A DNA stretch of 64,000 bases from Pseudomonas batumici (lineage in GTDB: Bacteria; Pseudomonadota; Gammaproteobacteria; Pseudomonadales; Pseudomonadaceae): contig NZ_JXDG01000047.1 of NCBI RefSeq assembly GCF_000820515.1, forward strand, positions 17,056 to 81,055, in the 5' to 3' direction. The notes under the pieces were generated by a model that had not been told where the DNA came from, did no database searches, and was given only the letters and a program-made list of their open reading frames with translations. Shown piece after piece: positions 24,807-33,705 of this stretch. Each line of letters opens with the position of its first letter. The first letter of the stretch is position 1. Made by a program: the position numbers and the translations under genes.

Positions 24807-26530
24807 AGCTCAGGCCCCATGGAAAAGTGCAGACGGATGCCGCCGGGATCTTCCAGCGCATGGGCCAGGTCCAGGCGAATCGGCCCCACCGGCGAGACCC
24901 AGCGCACGCCGATGCCGACGCCGGTCTTGAGGCTCGGCAACTCCAGGGTATTGAACGAGTTGCCCTGGTCGACGAAGGTCGCGACCCGCCATTTCTCGGC
25001 GATGGAATATTGGTATTCGAGACTGCCGGCCACCATGTAGCGCCCGCCGACCCGGTCGCCCTCGGCGTTTTTCGGGGACAGGCTCTGGTAGTCGTAGCCG
25101 CGCACGCTCTGGTCGCCACCGGCGAAGAAGCGCAAGGACGGCGGCACGCTCCGATAGCCGTTGGTGGCGCTGCCGCCGAACTGGATCCGGCCGAGGAAAC
25201 GGTGGTTGTCCCAGACCGTGGTCAGGCCCTTGAGCATGGCCGTGCCGTACAGCAGGTTATTGTCCGAGCCCAGCCCTTCCTTGGCGACCTTGCTGTCGAA
25301 CTGCAGGCGGTAACCGTTGTGCGGGTCGATGCGGTTGTCGCTGCGCAGGTAGGAATAACTGATGCCGGGCATCAGCAGGTCACTCATGCCGGTATCGTCG
25401 CCGAGACGATATTCCTCACGCTGCCACTTGAGCGAGATCACCCGCTGCCAGCCGCTGGGCAACTTGCTGTGCCATTCCGGGCCGACGGTGAGCAGCTTGC
25501 TCAGGCTGTCGGTGTGGGCGATTTCTTCGTACTGGTAGCCGCCGGCCCAGCGCAACTTGTCGGTCAGCGGCGGATCCAGCGGCCGGTCGTACCAGAGGCC
25601 GATGTTCTGCCGGGGTGCGGAAACCTCGCTTTCGATGCCGTAGCTGTCGCCCTTGGAATTGACCCAGTGGCGAGTCCAGTTGGCCTTGACGCGAGGCCCG
25701 ACGTCAGTCGAATACCCCAGGCCCAGGCCCATGGTGCGGGGCTTGCGGGTATCGAGCTGGACCTCGACCGGGATCACCTGGTCCTTGGCCGCCGGCGGGG
25801 CCGCGTCCACCCGCACGCCTTCGAAGTAGCCGCTCGATTGCAGAGCCTGGTTGAGCTCGGCGATCAGTTCGGAATCGTAGGGGGTACCCGGCTTGAACGG
25901 CACCATGCGGTGCAGCAGGTCCTCGTCAAACGGCGTATCGCCGGCGAAATGCACCTGGCCCAGGGTGTAGCGCGAACCGCTGTCGTAGATCAGCTCGATA
26001 TCGGCGACGCCGGCCCGGGGATCGACGGACAGCTTCTGGCTGATGAAGCGCCCGCTGAAGAATCCGTAGCGCGAGGCCTGGTTGAGGATCAGGCGCTTGG
26101 CGTCCTCGTAGTGGCCATGGTTGAGCACGGCACCGGGCTTGAGGGCGTCACTGCTGGGGACCCGGAAGGCCTTGAGACTGGCGGCCGGACCTTCGATGCG
26201 CACGGTGACGTTGCGCAGGTGCACGGGTTCGCCGGGCTCGATGGTGAGGATCAGCCGTGGCGTCTTGCCGGCTTCGACTTCGCTGTCGATCCGCGGCTGA
26301 TAATAGCCGAGCGCCTGGGCGGCCTTGCGCGCCTGCTCCTGCGCGCCACGGCTGAAACGCCGCAGGGCATTTTCACCGCGGTTGCCCAGGCTGCCGATGT
26401 AGCCTTCCACATTGGCTTTCAACTCGTCATTCGCCGGTTTGACCCGTACATCGAGTTCACTTTGCGCGAAGGCCGCCATGCTGCAACAGAGCAGAAGCCA
26501 ACCGCCGGTCCATCTTTTGGAAAACATCAT
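24803..26530 (-). CDS. tamA: TamA, Omp85-family outer-membrane barrel, 575 aa
   Basis: I chose the ATG pair at 26525-26530 (MMFSKRW), which gives a signal peptide 'WTGGWLLLCCSMAAFAQ' cut before SELDVRVKP. There is no strong ribosome site, so the exact start is uncertain by one codon; the much longer frame from 26773 is not credible. Three POTRA domains fill about 20-260, ending with 'SRYTLGQVHFAGDTPFDEDLLHRMVPF'. The 16-strand barrel follows, with the Omp85 lid-loop motif VRGYDYQSL (VRGF-like) and the C-terminal beta-signal ending 'RLHFSMGPEL'. The length equals E. coli TamA (577). tamB overlaps its stop codon, so the two form one operon. Confidence 0.95.
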   Translation of the reverse strand: MMFSKRWTGGWLLLCCSMAAFAQSELDVRVKPANDELKANVEGYIGSLGNRGENALRRFSRGAQEQARKAAQALGYYQPRIDSEVEAGKTPRLILTIEPGEPVHLRNVTVRIEGPAASLKAFRVPSSDALKPGAVLNHGHYEDAKRLILNQASRYGFFSGRFISQKLSVDPRAGVADIELIYDSGSRYTLGQVHFAGDTPFDEDLLHRMVPFKPGTPYDSELIAELNQALQSSGYFEGVRVDAAPPAAKDQVIPVEVQLDTRKPRTMGLGLGYSTDVGPRVKANWTRHWVNSKGDSYGIESEVSAPRQNIGLWYDRPLDPPLTDKLRWAGGYQYEEIAHTDSLSKLLTVGPEWHSKLPSGWQRVISLKWQREEYRLGDDTGMSDLLMPGISYSYLRSDNRIDPHNGYRLQFDSKVAKEGLGSDNNLLYGTAMLKGLTTVWDNHRFLGRIQFGGSATNGYRSVPPSLRFFAGGDQSVRGYDYQSLSPKNAEGDRVGGRYMVAGSLEYQYSIAEKWRVATFVDQGNSFNTLELPSLKTGVGIGVRWVSPVGPIRLDLAHALEDPGGIRLHFSMGPEL

Positions 26531-26600
26531 AGGCGCGGATGCTATCACGGGCTGGGTCAAGGCCGTCATAGAACGCGAAACCGACCGGAAAGTTCGACAG

Positions 26601-27251
26601 TCAAGCCATTGCTGTTTGTAACACCTGCGGGTTGGCGTGGTAGAACACGTGCTCGCGGATCGGTCCCACGGCCACTTCGCCAATCTCCTCGTAGCCCTGT
26701 CGCTTGTAGAACTCCAGGTAGTGCGGGTTGCCGGTATCGAGCACCACGCCCTGGGAATGCGGGTCCTCGGCACACCAGTTGTGCACCGCCGTCAGCAATT
26801 GTTCGCCATAGTGCTGGCCCTGGAACTGCGGGTGGATGCCCAGCAGCGGCAGCACATGCACCGACTCCGCCGGCAGGCAGGCCAGCACCGCGTGCTGGTA
26901 CTCCAGGTAACGGCGAGTACAGCGAAAACCGGTGCCCAACAGCATGCGCATGCGCCAGACCCAGCTTTCGGTAATGTCCAGGCGGCGTTGTGGCGGGGCG
27001 ATCAGCGCGAGGCCGATCAGGCGGTCGTTGACCAGCAGGCCGATGGCCGGCAGATCCTCGAGAAAGTGCTGCTTGACCCGCTCGCGCACCGTGGCCCGGA
27101 TCCGCTGTTCGTAGCCCGGGCGCTCGGCCTCGAACAGGTAGGCGAAGGTCGGTTCATGCCGATAGGCGTGGTACAACAGCGAGCGGGCTTCGCGTGAATA
27201 ACCGCCATCGAGCAGATGGATCTGGGCCGTGATCTCTGGCATATCCGGCAT
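26601..27251 (-). CDS. GNAT-family acetyltransferase, 216 aa
   Basis: ATG at 27249-27251 (MPDMPEITAQIHLL), with GGGAGG about 9 nt upstream; the longer frame to 27413 would run into the xthA promoter. The GNAT core is 'SVHVLPLLGIHPQFQGQHYGEQLLTAVHNWC' (acetyl-CoA signature QFQGQHYG) and the C-terminal 'TGNPHYLEFYKRQGYEEIGEV'. The long N-terminal part 'YHAYRHEPTFAYLFEAERPGYEQRIRATVRERVKQHF' is typical of a Pseudomonas-specific GNAT group beside tamA and xthA. Substrate unknown. It is divergent from xthA, 136 bp apart. Confidence 0.87.
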   Translation of the reverse strand: MPDMPEITAQIHLLDGGYSREARSLLYHAYRHEPTFAYLFEAERPGYEQRIRATVRERVKQHFLEDLPAIGLLVNDRLIGLALIAPPQRRLDITESWVWRMRMLLGTGFRCTRRYLEYQHAVLACLPAESVHVLPLLGIHPQFQGQHYGEQLLTAVHNWCAEDPHSQGVVLDTGNPHYLEFYKRQGYEEIGEVAVGPIREHVFYHANPQVLQTAMA

Positions 27252-27387
27252 GAGGGGCAACCTCCCTGGCCGCGGCGCGCTGCCGCAACGGTCTGAGAGC
27301 AACGTTAGCAGCGCATCGGTAGTCCCGCCACGCTGGCCGTCGTCGGACTTGTCGGCTAGCATCGCTGTTTTGCTAGGACTGTCGCCC

Positions 27388-28200
27388 ATGAAGATCGTCT
27401 CGTTCAACATCAACGGCCTGCGCGCCCGGCCCCATCAGTTGGCGGCGCTGATCGAGAAGCACCAGCCGGACGTCATCGGCCTGCAGGAAACCAAGGTCGC
27501 CGACGACCAGTTCCCCCAGGCCGAAGTCGAAGCCCTGGGCTATCACGTGCACTTTCACGGCCAGAAGGGCCATTACGGCGTGGCGCTGCTGTCGCGCCAG
27601 CCACCGCTGAGCCTGCACAAGGGTTTCGAGAGCGACGACGACGAGGCCCAGAGGCGTTTTATCTGGGGCACCTTCGCCGACGAAAACGGCACGCCGGTGA
27701 CCATCATGAACGGCTACTTCCCCCAGGGTGAAAGCCGCGACCATCCGACCAAGTTCCCGGCCAAGGAACGCTTCTACCAGGACCTGCAACAGCTGCTGGA
27801 AAGCCGCTTCAAGCATGACCAGCCGCTGGTGGTGATGGGCGATATCAATATTTCCCCGGAAGACTGCGATATCGGTATCGGTGCCGAGAATGTCAAACGC
27901 TGGCTGAAAGCCGGCAAGTGCAGCTTCCTACCGGAAGAGCGTGAATGGCTGGGCCGCCTGAAGGACTGGGGACTGGTGGACAGCTTCCGGCACCTGCACC
28001 CCGAGGTGAACGACCGCTTCAGTTGGTTCGACTACCGCAGCCGCGGCTTTGAAGACGAGCCCAAGCGCGGCCTGCGGATCGACGTGATCATGGCCTCGAA
28101 CGGTTTGCTGCCACGGATCAAGGCCGGCGGGGTCGACTATGAGTTGCGGGCCATGGAGAAACCCTCCGACCACGCACCGATCTGGCTGGAACTGGGCTGA
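27388..28200 (+). CDS. xthA: exodeoxyribonuclease III, 270 aa
   Basis: ATG at 27388; the first residues MKIVSFNINGLRARPHQL are the family hallmark. The endonuclease/exonuclease/phosphatase catalytic residues are visible: Asn8 in FNINGLRAR, Glu in 'GLQETKV', the 'MGDINISPEDCDI' Asp-Asn pair, and the terminal 'PSDHAPIWLEL' with the Asp-His. It is an AP endonuclease and 3'-5' exonuclease in base-excision repair; length matches E. coli XthA (268). It is monocistronic, followed by a 25-bp REP-type inverted repeat. Confidence 0.96.
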   Translation: MKIVSFNINGLRARPHQLAALIEKHQPDVIGLQETKVADDQFPQAEVEALGYHVHFHGQKGHYGVALLSRQPPLSLHKGFESDDDEAQRRFIWGTFADENGTPVTIMNGYFPQGESRDHPTKFPAKERFYQDLQQLLESRFKHDQPLVVMGDINISPEDCDIGIGAENVKRWLKAGKCSFLPEEREWLGRLKDWGLVDSFRHLHPEVNDRFSWFDYRSRGFEDEPKRGLRIDVIMASNGLLPRIKAGGVDYELRAMEKPSDHAPIWLELG

Positions 28201-28260
28201 TCCCCGTTCTTCCGGACACCTGGATAGCGTCTTGACTCACAACCAGGGTCAACGCGATCC

Positions 28261-28346
28261 CTGTAGGAGCCAGCTTGCTGGCGATGAGGCCAGTAAGCCT
28301 TGCATCGCCTGACCGGCCGCTATCGCCAGCAAGCTGGCTCCTACAG
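28261..28346. repeat. REP-pair inverted repeat, 25-bp perfect arms
   Basis: The arm starting CTGTAGGAGCCAGCTTGCTG (28261-28285) is exactly complementary to 28322-28346, with a 36-bp centre. It belongs to the Pseudomonas REP family and lies 60 bp after the xthA stop, where it may terminate or stabilise the transcript. Confidence 0.9.
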
Positions 28347-28466
28347 GGGGCGTGCCGTGATCAAGGATGCGCTCACGTGCTCGAGCAGTCATAGTCGAGC
28401 GTCATTTAACTGAAACCTTTCCGACTCATTCTCGCAGCACTTTGGCCCATTAAAGGTGCAGGCCCC

Positions 28467-29801
28467 ATGCTGCGCGCGCTCTCACTGTTGCTTCTCTGCG
28501 GCCTGCCCGCATTGACCCTGGCGGCCCTGCCCGCCCCTCCCGACGACGGCCCCGCCCTGCGCATCCAGGGCTCCAACACCATCGGCGCCAACCTCGGCCC
28601 GGCGCTGGTCAAGGGCTGGCTCGAGGAACAGGGCCTGCATGGCGTGCACCTGGCCGACACCGGCAAGGACAATGAGCAGCGCGTTCTCGCCACCACCGAA
28701 CAGGGCCGCCGGGTACGGGTCGAAGTCGCCGCCCATGGCTCCAGCACCGGCTTCGCCGCCCTGAAAGCCGGCAGCGCGGACCTGGCCGCGTCGTCACGAC
28801 CGATCAAGGACACGGAACTGCAGGACCTCGAAAGCCTCGGGGATCTGAAAAGCCCCGACGCCGAACAAGTGATCGCCATCGACGGCGTGGCCATCATCCT
28901 TCATCCGCAAAACCCGTTGACCCGGCTGAACACCGAGGACCTGGCGAGCATCTTTTCCGGCGAAGTGAAAACCTGGGAAGAACTGGGTGGTATCGGCGGT
29001 GCCATCCATCTCTATGCCCGGGACGAAAAGTCCGGGACCTGGGACACCTTCAAGGACCTGGTGCTGACCCGCCGCGGCAAGTCCCTGGCGGCCGGCGCGA
29101 AGCGTTTCGAATCCAGTGAACAGCTGTCCGATGCGGTGAGCCAGGATCATCAGGGCATCGGTTTCATCGGCCTGCCCTACGTCCGCCAGGCCAAGGCCGT
29201 GGCCATCGTCGACGGTGATTCGCAGGCGATGCCGCCCCTCGCCAGCCTGATCGCCACCGAGGATTATCCGCTGTCGCGGCGTCTGTTCTTCTACCTGCCG
29301 CCGAACCGCCAGAACCCCTGGGCCGATTCCCTGGTGCGCTTCGCGCAAAGCCCGGCAGGCCAGGCGATTGTCGCCGGCAACGGCTTTGTCGCGCAGACGG
29401 TGCAGGCCATGCCGGTGATTCCCGGCCCGGCCATGTCAGCGCAATACCAGGCCCTGGCGAAAGAGGCGCAACGGCTGTCAGTGAATTTTCGCTTCGAGGA
29501 AGGCAGCGCCAGCCTGGACAACAAGGCGCGCCAGGATGTCCTGCGGGTCCTGGATTACCTGCGGGCCCAGGGCAAGCTGAACAAACGGGTGACCCTGGTG
29601 GGCTTTGGCGACGCCAAGAACGACCCGGCCCGGGCCGCCCTGCTGTCCAAGCTGCGGGCGATGGCGGTCCGCCGGGAACTGGTGAAAGGCGGCGTGGTGT
29701 TGCGCGACATCCAGGGCCTCGGCGCGCAGATGCCGGTGGCGGCCAACACCGAGGATGAAGGCCGCATCAAGAACCGTCGGGTCGAGGTCTGGGTGTATTA
29801 A
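28467..29801 (+). CDS. PstS-like substrate-binding domain fused to OmpA C-terminal domain, 444 aa
   Basis: ATG at 28467 followed by a clear signal peptide (LRALSLLLLCGLPALTLAALP). Residues about 30-310 are a type II periplasmic phosphate-binding-like domain: 'LRIQGSNTIGANLGPALVKGWL', 'AAHGSSTGFAALKAGSADLAASSRPI', 'LNTEDLASIFSGEVKTWEEL', 'IHLYARDEKSGTWDTFKDLV'. Residues about 330-444 are an OmpA/MotB peptidoglycan-binding domain ('LSVNFRFEEGSASLDNKARQDVLRVLDYL', 'TEDEGRIKNRRVEVWVY'). The phosphate-pocket residues S-G-T are partly kept (EKSGTWD). No ABC transporter genes are adjacent, so it is probably not a transport component but a peptidoglycan-anchored phosphate or anion sensor, or a scavenger. 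It converges with the acyl-CoA dehydrogenase. Confidence 0.88.
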   Translation: MLRALSLLLLCGLPALTLAALPAPPDDGPALRIQGSNTIGANLGPALVKGWLEEQGLHGVHLADTGKDNEQRVLATTEQGRRVRVEVAAHGSSTGFAALKAGSADLAASSRPIKDTELQDLESLGDLKSPDAEQVIAIDGVAIILHPQNPLTRLNTEDLASIFSGEVKTWEELGGIGGAIHLYARDEKSGTWDTFKDLVLTRRGKSLAAGAKRFESSEQLSDAVSQDHQGIGFIGLPYVRQAKAVAIVDGDSQAMPPLASLIATEDYPLSRRLFFYLPPNRQNPWADSLVRFAQSPAGQAIVAGNGFVAQTVQAMPVIPGPAMSAQYQALAKEAQRLSVNFRFEEGSASLDNKARQDVLRVLDYLRAQGKLNKRVTLVGFGDAKNDPARAALLSKLRAMAVRRELVKGGVVLRDIQGLGAQMPVAANTEDEGRIKNRRVEVWVY

Positions 29802-29812
29802 CGCTGCGGGGC

Positions 29813-31042
29813 TCAGCGCTCCGAACGCATCATCTCCCGCGGTACATATTTGCCGATCTCGTACTTGCCGATCGCCGCCCGGTGCACTTCATCCGGGCCG
29901 TCGGCCAGGCGCAGGGTACGCTGCATGGCGTACATGTAGGCCAGCGGGAAATCGTTGGACACCCCGGCCCCACCATGGATCTGGATGGCCCGGTCGATCA
30001 CCTTCAGGGCCACGTTCGGCGCCACCACCTTGATCTGGGCGATCTCGCTTTTCGCCACCTTGTTGCCGGCGGTGTCCATCATGTAGGCCGCCTTCAGGGT
30101 CAGCAGGCGCGCCATGTCAATCTCCATCCGCGAGTCGGCGATCTTGTCGATATTGCCGCCCAGGCGGGCCAGTGGCTTGCCGAATGCGGTACGGTTGACC
30201 GCACGCTTGCACATCAACTCCAGCGCCCGCTCGGCCATGCCGATGGACCGCATGCAGTGGTGAATCCGCCCCGGGCCAAGGCGTCCCTGAGCGATCTCGA
30301 AGCCACGGCCCTCACCCAACAGTACGTTCTCGTAAGGCACCCGCACATTCTCGAACAGCACCTCGGCGTGGCCGTGGGGCGCATCGTCGTAACCGAACAC
30401 CGGCAACGGACGGACAATCTTCACCCCGGGGGTGTCCACCGGCACCAGGATCATCGAGTGCTGCTGGTGACGCGGTGCGTCCGGGTTGCTCAGGCCCATG
30501 AACACCAGGATCTTGCAGCGCGGATCGCAGGCACCGGAGGTCCACCACTTCTTGCCGTTGATCACCCACTCATCGCCCTGGCGCTCGGCACGGGCGGCCA
30601 TGTTGGTGGCATCGGACGAGGCCACGTCCGGCTCGGTCATGGCGAAGGCGGAGCGGATCTCTCCACGCAGCAGCGGCTCCAGCCAGCGCTGTTTCTGTTC
30701 TTCATTGGCATAACGCACCAGCACTTCCATGTTGCCGGTGTCCGGCGCCGAGCAGTTGAACGGCTCCGGCCCGAGCAGCGAGCGGCCCATGATTTCCGCC
30801 AGGGGTGCGTATTCCAGGTTGGTCAGCCCGGCGCCCAGCTCGGACTCCGGCAGGAACAGGTTCCACAGGCCTTCGGCCTTGGCCCGGGCCTTGAGCTCTT
30901 CCATGATCGCGGTGGGCTGCCAGCGATCGCCTTCGGCGACCTGGCGTTCGAACACCGGTTCGGCCGGATACACATAAGCGTCCATGAACGCGGTCACGCG
31001 TTCACGCAGTTCCTGAACCTTGGGCGAATAGGCGAAATCCAT
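29813..31042 (-). CDS. acyl-CoA dehydrogenase, ACAD10/11-like, 409 aa
   Basis: ATG at 31040-31042 (MDFAYSPKVQELRERV). The FAD-binding phrases 'FAMTEPDVASSDATNM' and 'INGKKWWTSGACDPRCKI' and the C-terminal 'QIHGGAGVSNDFPLAYMYAMQRTLRLADGPDEVHRAAIGKYE' are typical of the ACAD10/ACAD11-type branch. These enzymes oxidise acyl-CoAs or (with kinase partners) 4-hydroxy acids. The electron acceptor would be ETF. It is divergent from a LysR gene (start 31194), which probably controls it. A downstream phosphotransferase that often accompanies the family is not present. Confidence 0.9.
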   Translation of the reverse strand: MDFAYSPKVQELRERVTAFMDAYVYPAEPVFERQVAEGDRWQPTAIMEELKARAKAEGLWNLFLPESELGAGLTNLEYAPLAEIMGRSLLGPEPFNCSAPDTGNMEVLVRYANEEQKQRWLEPLLRGEIRSAFAMTEPDVASSDATNMAARAERQGDEWVINGKKWWTSGACDPRCKILVFMGLSNPDAPRHQQHSMILVPVDTPGVKIVRPLPVFGYDDAPHGHAEVLFENVRVPYENVLLGEGRGFEIAQGRLGPGRIHHCMRSIGMAERALELMCKRAVNRTAFGKPLARLGGNIDKIADSRMEIDMARLLTLKAAYMMDTAGNKVAKSEIAQIKVVAPNVALKVIDRAIQIHGGAGVSNDFPLAYMYAMQRTLRLADGPDEVHRAAIGKYEIGKYVPREMMRSER

Positions 31043-31154
31043 GGGCAGCTACCTTCTTGAGTCGGTGGGCGGGGTCATGAAATCGATGCTAGATCAGCTA
31101 CGAAAATTTACCAAAGCTATTCTCGGCGTGTATTAACATTCATCACCGATATAT

Positions 31155-31166
31155 GATCAGCTGATC
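31155..31166. promoter_or_regulatory. putative LysR operator in the divergent gap
   Basis: GATCAGCTGATC is a perfect 12-bp palindrome 28 bp upstream of the lysR ATG. A related half-palindrome, TAGATCAGCTA, lies in the same gap near 31088-31098, close to the dehydrogenase start. Both share GATCAGCT, as expected for paired recognition and activation sites of a LysR regulator. Confidence 0.45.
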
Positions 31167-31193
31167 GAACCCTAACAATAAGAGCGCCGCGAA

Positions 31194-32123
31194 ATGAATC
31201 TGAGCAAGGTCGACCTCAATCTTTTCATCGTCTTCGACGCCATCTATACCGAAGCCAACCTGACCCGCGCCGGGCAGATCGTCGGCATCACCCAGCCGGC
31301 GGTGTCCAACGCCCTGGCCCGTTTGCGCGAGACCTTCAACGACCCGCTGTTCGTGCGCACCGCCCAGGGCATGGTGCCCACGCCGATGGCGCAGAACATC
31401 ATCGGCCCGGTGCGCAACGCCCTCTCGCTGCTGCGCATCTCCGTCCAGGAAAGCCGGATCTTCAACCCGTTACAGGCGAACAAGACCTACCGCATCAGCA
31501 TGACCGACCTCACCGAGGCGGTGATCCTGCCGCCGCTGTTCCAGCGCCTGCGCCGCCTGGCGCCGACCGTGGCGATCGAGAGTTTCCTCTCCAAGCGTCG
31601 CGAGACCACCAAGGAGCTGGCCGCCGGGCGTATCGACTTCGCCGTGGACGCGCCGCTCAACACCGACCCGCAGGTGCGCCATGTCAAGCTGATGGAAGAC
31701 CGCTATGTCTGCGCCATGCGCAAGGGCCATGCGCTGGCGGGCAAGGACAAGCTGACCCTGGACGATTACCTGGGACTGACCCACATCCATATCTCCAGTC
31801 GGCGCAACGGCCTCGGCTACGTGGACCTGGCCCTGGGCAAGATGGGCATCCAGCGCAAGATCGCCCTGCGTTCGCAGCATTACCTGATGGCCTCGCAGGT
31901 GTTGCAGCAGACCGACATGGTCATGACCGTGCCGGAGCGCTTCGCCCGGCGGCATGACCTGCAGTACTTCCCGTTGCCGGTCAATGACGTGCCGCCGGTG
32001 GAAACCCATCTCTATTGGCACGAAAGCACCGACCAGGACCCGGCCAACCGCTGGATGCGCGAGCAGATGATCGAGTTGTGCCAGCAGGTCACGGCCCATG
32101 AGAAGAAGCTCGACAAGGTCTGA
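31194..32123 (+). CDS. LysR-family regulator, 309 aa
   Basis: ATG at 31194. The N-terminus 'MNLSKVDLNLFIVFDAIYTEANLTRAGQIVGITQPAVSNALARLRETFNDPLFVRT' is the winged helix of the NodD/LeuO-like subgroup (DLNLF..F...), followed by an effector domain of normal length. It is back to back with the acyl-CoA dehydrogenase at 29.8 kb, making that gene the likely target. It ends 27 bp before the LiuR palindrome, so it is transcriptionally separate from liuR. Confidence 0.92.
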   Translation: MNLSKVDLNLFIVFDAIYTEANLTRAGQIVGITQPAVSNALARLRETFNDPLFVRTAQGMVPTPMAQNIIGPVRNALSLLRISVQESRIFNPLQANKTYRISMTDLTEAVILPPLFQRLRRLAPTVAIESFLSKRRETTKELAAGRIDFAVDAPLNTDPQVRHVKLMEDRYVCAMRKGHALAGKDKLTLDDYLGLTHIHISSRRNGLGYVDLALGKMGIQRKIALRSQHYLMASQVLQQTDMVMTVPERFARRHDLQYFPLPVNDVPPVETHLYWHESTDQDPANRWMREQMIELCQQVTAHEKKLDKV

Positions 32124-32150
32124 GCAACACCGCCACAAAGGCCGACATGC

Positions 32151-32166
32151 TTGACGTATACGTCAA
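32151..32166. promoter_or_regulatory. LiuR operator upstream of liuR
   Basis: TTGACGTATACGTCAA is a perfect 16-bp palindrome with the ACGT-N2-ACGT core expected for the MerR-type regulator LiuR. TTGACG can also serve as the -35 element, with TAGCTT at 32175-32180 as a -10 behind an extended 18-bp spacer, the MerR-type promoter layout. It implies autoregulation of liuR-liuE. Confidence 0.85.
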
Positions 32167-32208
32167 GCAGCCTTTAGCTTAGCGCCATGACCTTCCTCGA
32201 GCGCTTTC

Positions 32209-32613
32209 ATGAGCAGCCAGACCTACAGCATCTCCGACCTCGCCCGCGAGCTCGACATCACCACCCGGGCCATTCGCTTCTATGAAGAGCAAGGCCTGCT
32301 CAGCCCTGAGCGGCGCGGCCTGGAACGCATCTACTCGGCCCGGGACAAGGTGACCCTGAAACTGATCCTGCGGGGCAAGCGCATCGGCTTTTCCCTCGCC
32401 GAATGCCGCGAGCTGATCGAGCTCTACGACCCCACCAGCGGCAACCAGAAACAGCTCAACAGCATGCTGGCGAAAATCGCCGAGCGTCGGGCACAGCTTG
32501 AACAGCAGTTGCTGGATATCGAGCAGATGCAACTGGAGCTCGACACCGCCGAGGAGCGCTGCCAGCAGGCCCTGGCGCAGACCCTGGAACATCAGGCCCA
32601 GCCGATCCTGTAG
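32209..32613 (+). CDS. liuR: LiuR, MerR-family regulator of leucine/isovalerate catabolism, 134 aa
   Basis: ATG at 32209. The MerR winged helix is 'YSISDLARELDITTRAIRFYEEQGLLSPERRG', followed by 'RIYSARDKVTLKLILRGKRIGFSLAECRELIELYDP' and a long C-terminal coiled coil (about 80-125) for dimerisation. There are no Cys residues for metal binding; the family senses acyl-CoA intermediates. The next gene, 43 bp downstream, is the HMG-CoA lyase of the same pathway. Matching palindromes stand upstream of this gene and upstream of liuABCD 9.5 kb away, which supports the assignment. Confidence 0.93.
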   Translation: MSSQTYSISDLARELDITTRAIRFYEEQGLLSPERRGLERIYSARDKVTLKLILRGKRIGFSLAECRELIELYDPTSGNQKQLNSMLAKIAERRAQLEQQLLDIEQMQLELDTAEERCQQALAQTLEHQAQPIL

Positions 32614-32655
32614 AACCACGCCACTCCAGCCCCCTCTTTCGCAAGGTACCCCGCC

Positions 32656-33555
32656 ATGTCCTTACCCACCCACGTACGCCTGGTCGAAGTCGGTCCCCGC
32701 GACGGCCTGCAGAACGAAGCCCAACCCATCAGCGTGGACGACAAGGTCCGCCTGGTGGACCGCCTCACCGACGCGGGCCTCGGCTACATCGAAGTCGGCA
32801 GCTTCGTCTCGCCCAAATGGGTGCCGCAGATGGCCGGTTCCGCCGAGGTCTTCGCGCGTATCCAGCGCAAGCCCGGGGTCACCTACGGCGCCCTGGCCCC
32901 CAACCTGCGCGGCTTCGAAGATGCCGTGGCCGCCGGGGTCAAGGAAGTGGCGGTGTTCGCCGCCGCGTCCGAAGCCTTTTCCCAGCGCAATATCAACTGC
33001 TCCATCAGTGAAAGCCTCGCCCGCTTCGTACCGATCATGGACGCCGCCCGCCAGCACGGCGTGACGGTGCGCGGTTACGTGTCCTGCGTGCTCGGCTGCC
33101 CCTATGAAGGTCCGGTCGCCGCCGCGCAGGTCGCCGCCGTGGCCCGCGAGCTGTACGCCATGGGCTGCTACGAAGTGTCCCTGGGCGACACCATCGGCAC
33201 CGGCACGCCGGGGGCCACCCGGACAATGTTCGAGGTGGTCTCGGCCAGCGTCCCGCGGGAAAAACTCGCCGGTCATTTCCACGACACCTACGGCCAGGCC
33301 CTGGCCAATCTCTACGCCAGCCTGCTCGAAGGCATCCAGGTCTTCGACAGCTCCATCGCAGGCCTGGGCGGCTGCCCCTACGCCAAGGGCGCCAGCGGTA
33401 ACGTCGCCACCGAAGACGTGCTCTACATGCTCAACGGCCTGGGCATCGACACCGGGGTCGACCTCGATCGACTGATCCTCGCAGGCCAGGAAATCTGTGG
33501 CGTGCTGGGGCGTGTTACGGGTTCGCGCGTCGCCAAGGCACGCCAGGCGGGATGA
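32656..33555 (+). CDS. liuE: hydroxymethylglutaryl-CoA lyase, 299 aa
   Basis: ATG at 32656 with AAGGTA about 8 nt upstream. It cleaves HMG-CoA to acetoacetate and acetyl-CoA, the last step of leucine degradation (also called mvaB). Landmarks are 'VEVGPRDGLQNE' with the catalytic Arg15-Asp16, the metal-binding 'GHFHDTYGQALANLYA' His pair, and the signature 'AGLGGCPYAKGASGNVATED' with the active-site Cys240. It is cotranscribed with liuR. In P. putida the CrcY RNA gene lies just downstream of mvaB, and the same arrangement is found here. Confidence 0.96.
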   Translation: MSLPTHVRLVEVGPRDGLQNEAQPISVDDKVRLVDRLTDAGLGYIEVGSFVSPKWVPQMAGSAEVFARIQRKPGVTYGALAPNLRGFEDAVAAGVKEVAVFAAASEAFSQRNINCSISESLARFVPIMDAARQHGVTVRGYVSCVLGCPYEGPVAAAQVAAVARELYAMGCYEVSLGDTIGTGTPGATRTMFEVVSASVPREKLAGHFHDTYGQALANLYASLLEGIQVFDSSIAGLGGCPYAKGASGNVATEDVLYMLNGLGIDTGVDLDRLILAGQEICGVLGRVTGSRVAKARQAG

Positions 33556-33566
33556 ATGTGTCCGGG

Positions 33567-33597
33567 TGTTACCGTTTGGAAACACAAACGAGTAACA
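33567..33597. promoter_or_regulatory. putative CbrB binding site upstream of crcY
   Basis: TGTTAC at 33567-33572 and GTAACA at 33592-33597 form an inverted repeat of the half-sites reported for the NtrC-type regulator CbrB. An inner CGTTTG-N6-CAAACG repeat (33573-33590) lies between them. The site is about 85 bp upstream of the sigma-54 promoter, a usual enhancer distance. Confidence 0.7.
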
Positions 33598-33679
33598 CGG
33601 AAACAGAATCAGCGATTTTTCCGTCGACGATAGCCTGACGAAAACAGCAAACCCTTGATTTCAAAGGGTTTCAAAAAGT

Positions 33680-33695
33680 TGGCACGCCACCTGCT
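33680..33695 (+). promoter_or_regulatory. sigma-54 promoter of crcY
   Basis: TGGCACGCCACCTGCT matches the RpoN consensus TGGCACG-N4-TTGCW with one change. GG of the -24 box is at 33681-33682 and GC of the -12 box at 33693-33694, predicting transcription from about 33706. Confidence 0.82.
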
Positions 33696-33705
33696 ATATC
33701 TCTTG

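Noticed and set aside
21534..25040. 1,168-codon plus-strand open frame
   Set aside because: It is antisense to tamB/tamA, whose identity is certain; the Gln/Leu/Arg-rich product is a typical shadow in GC-rich DNA.
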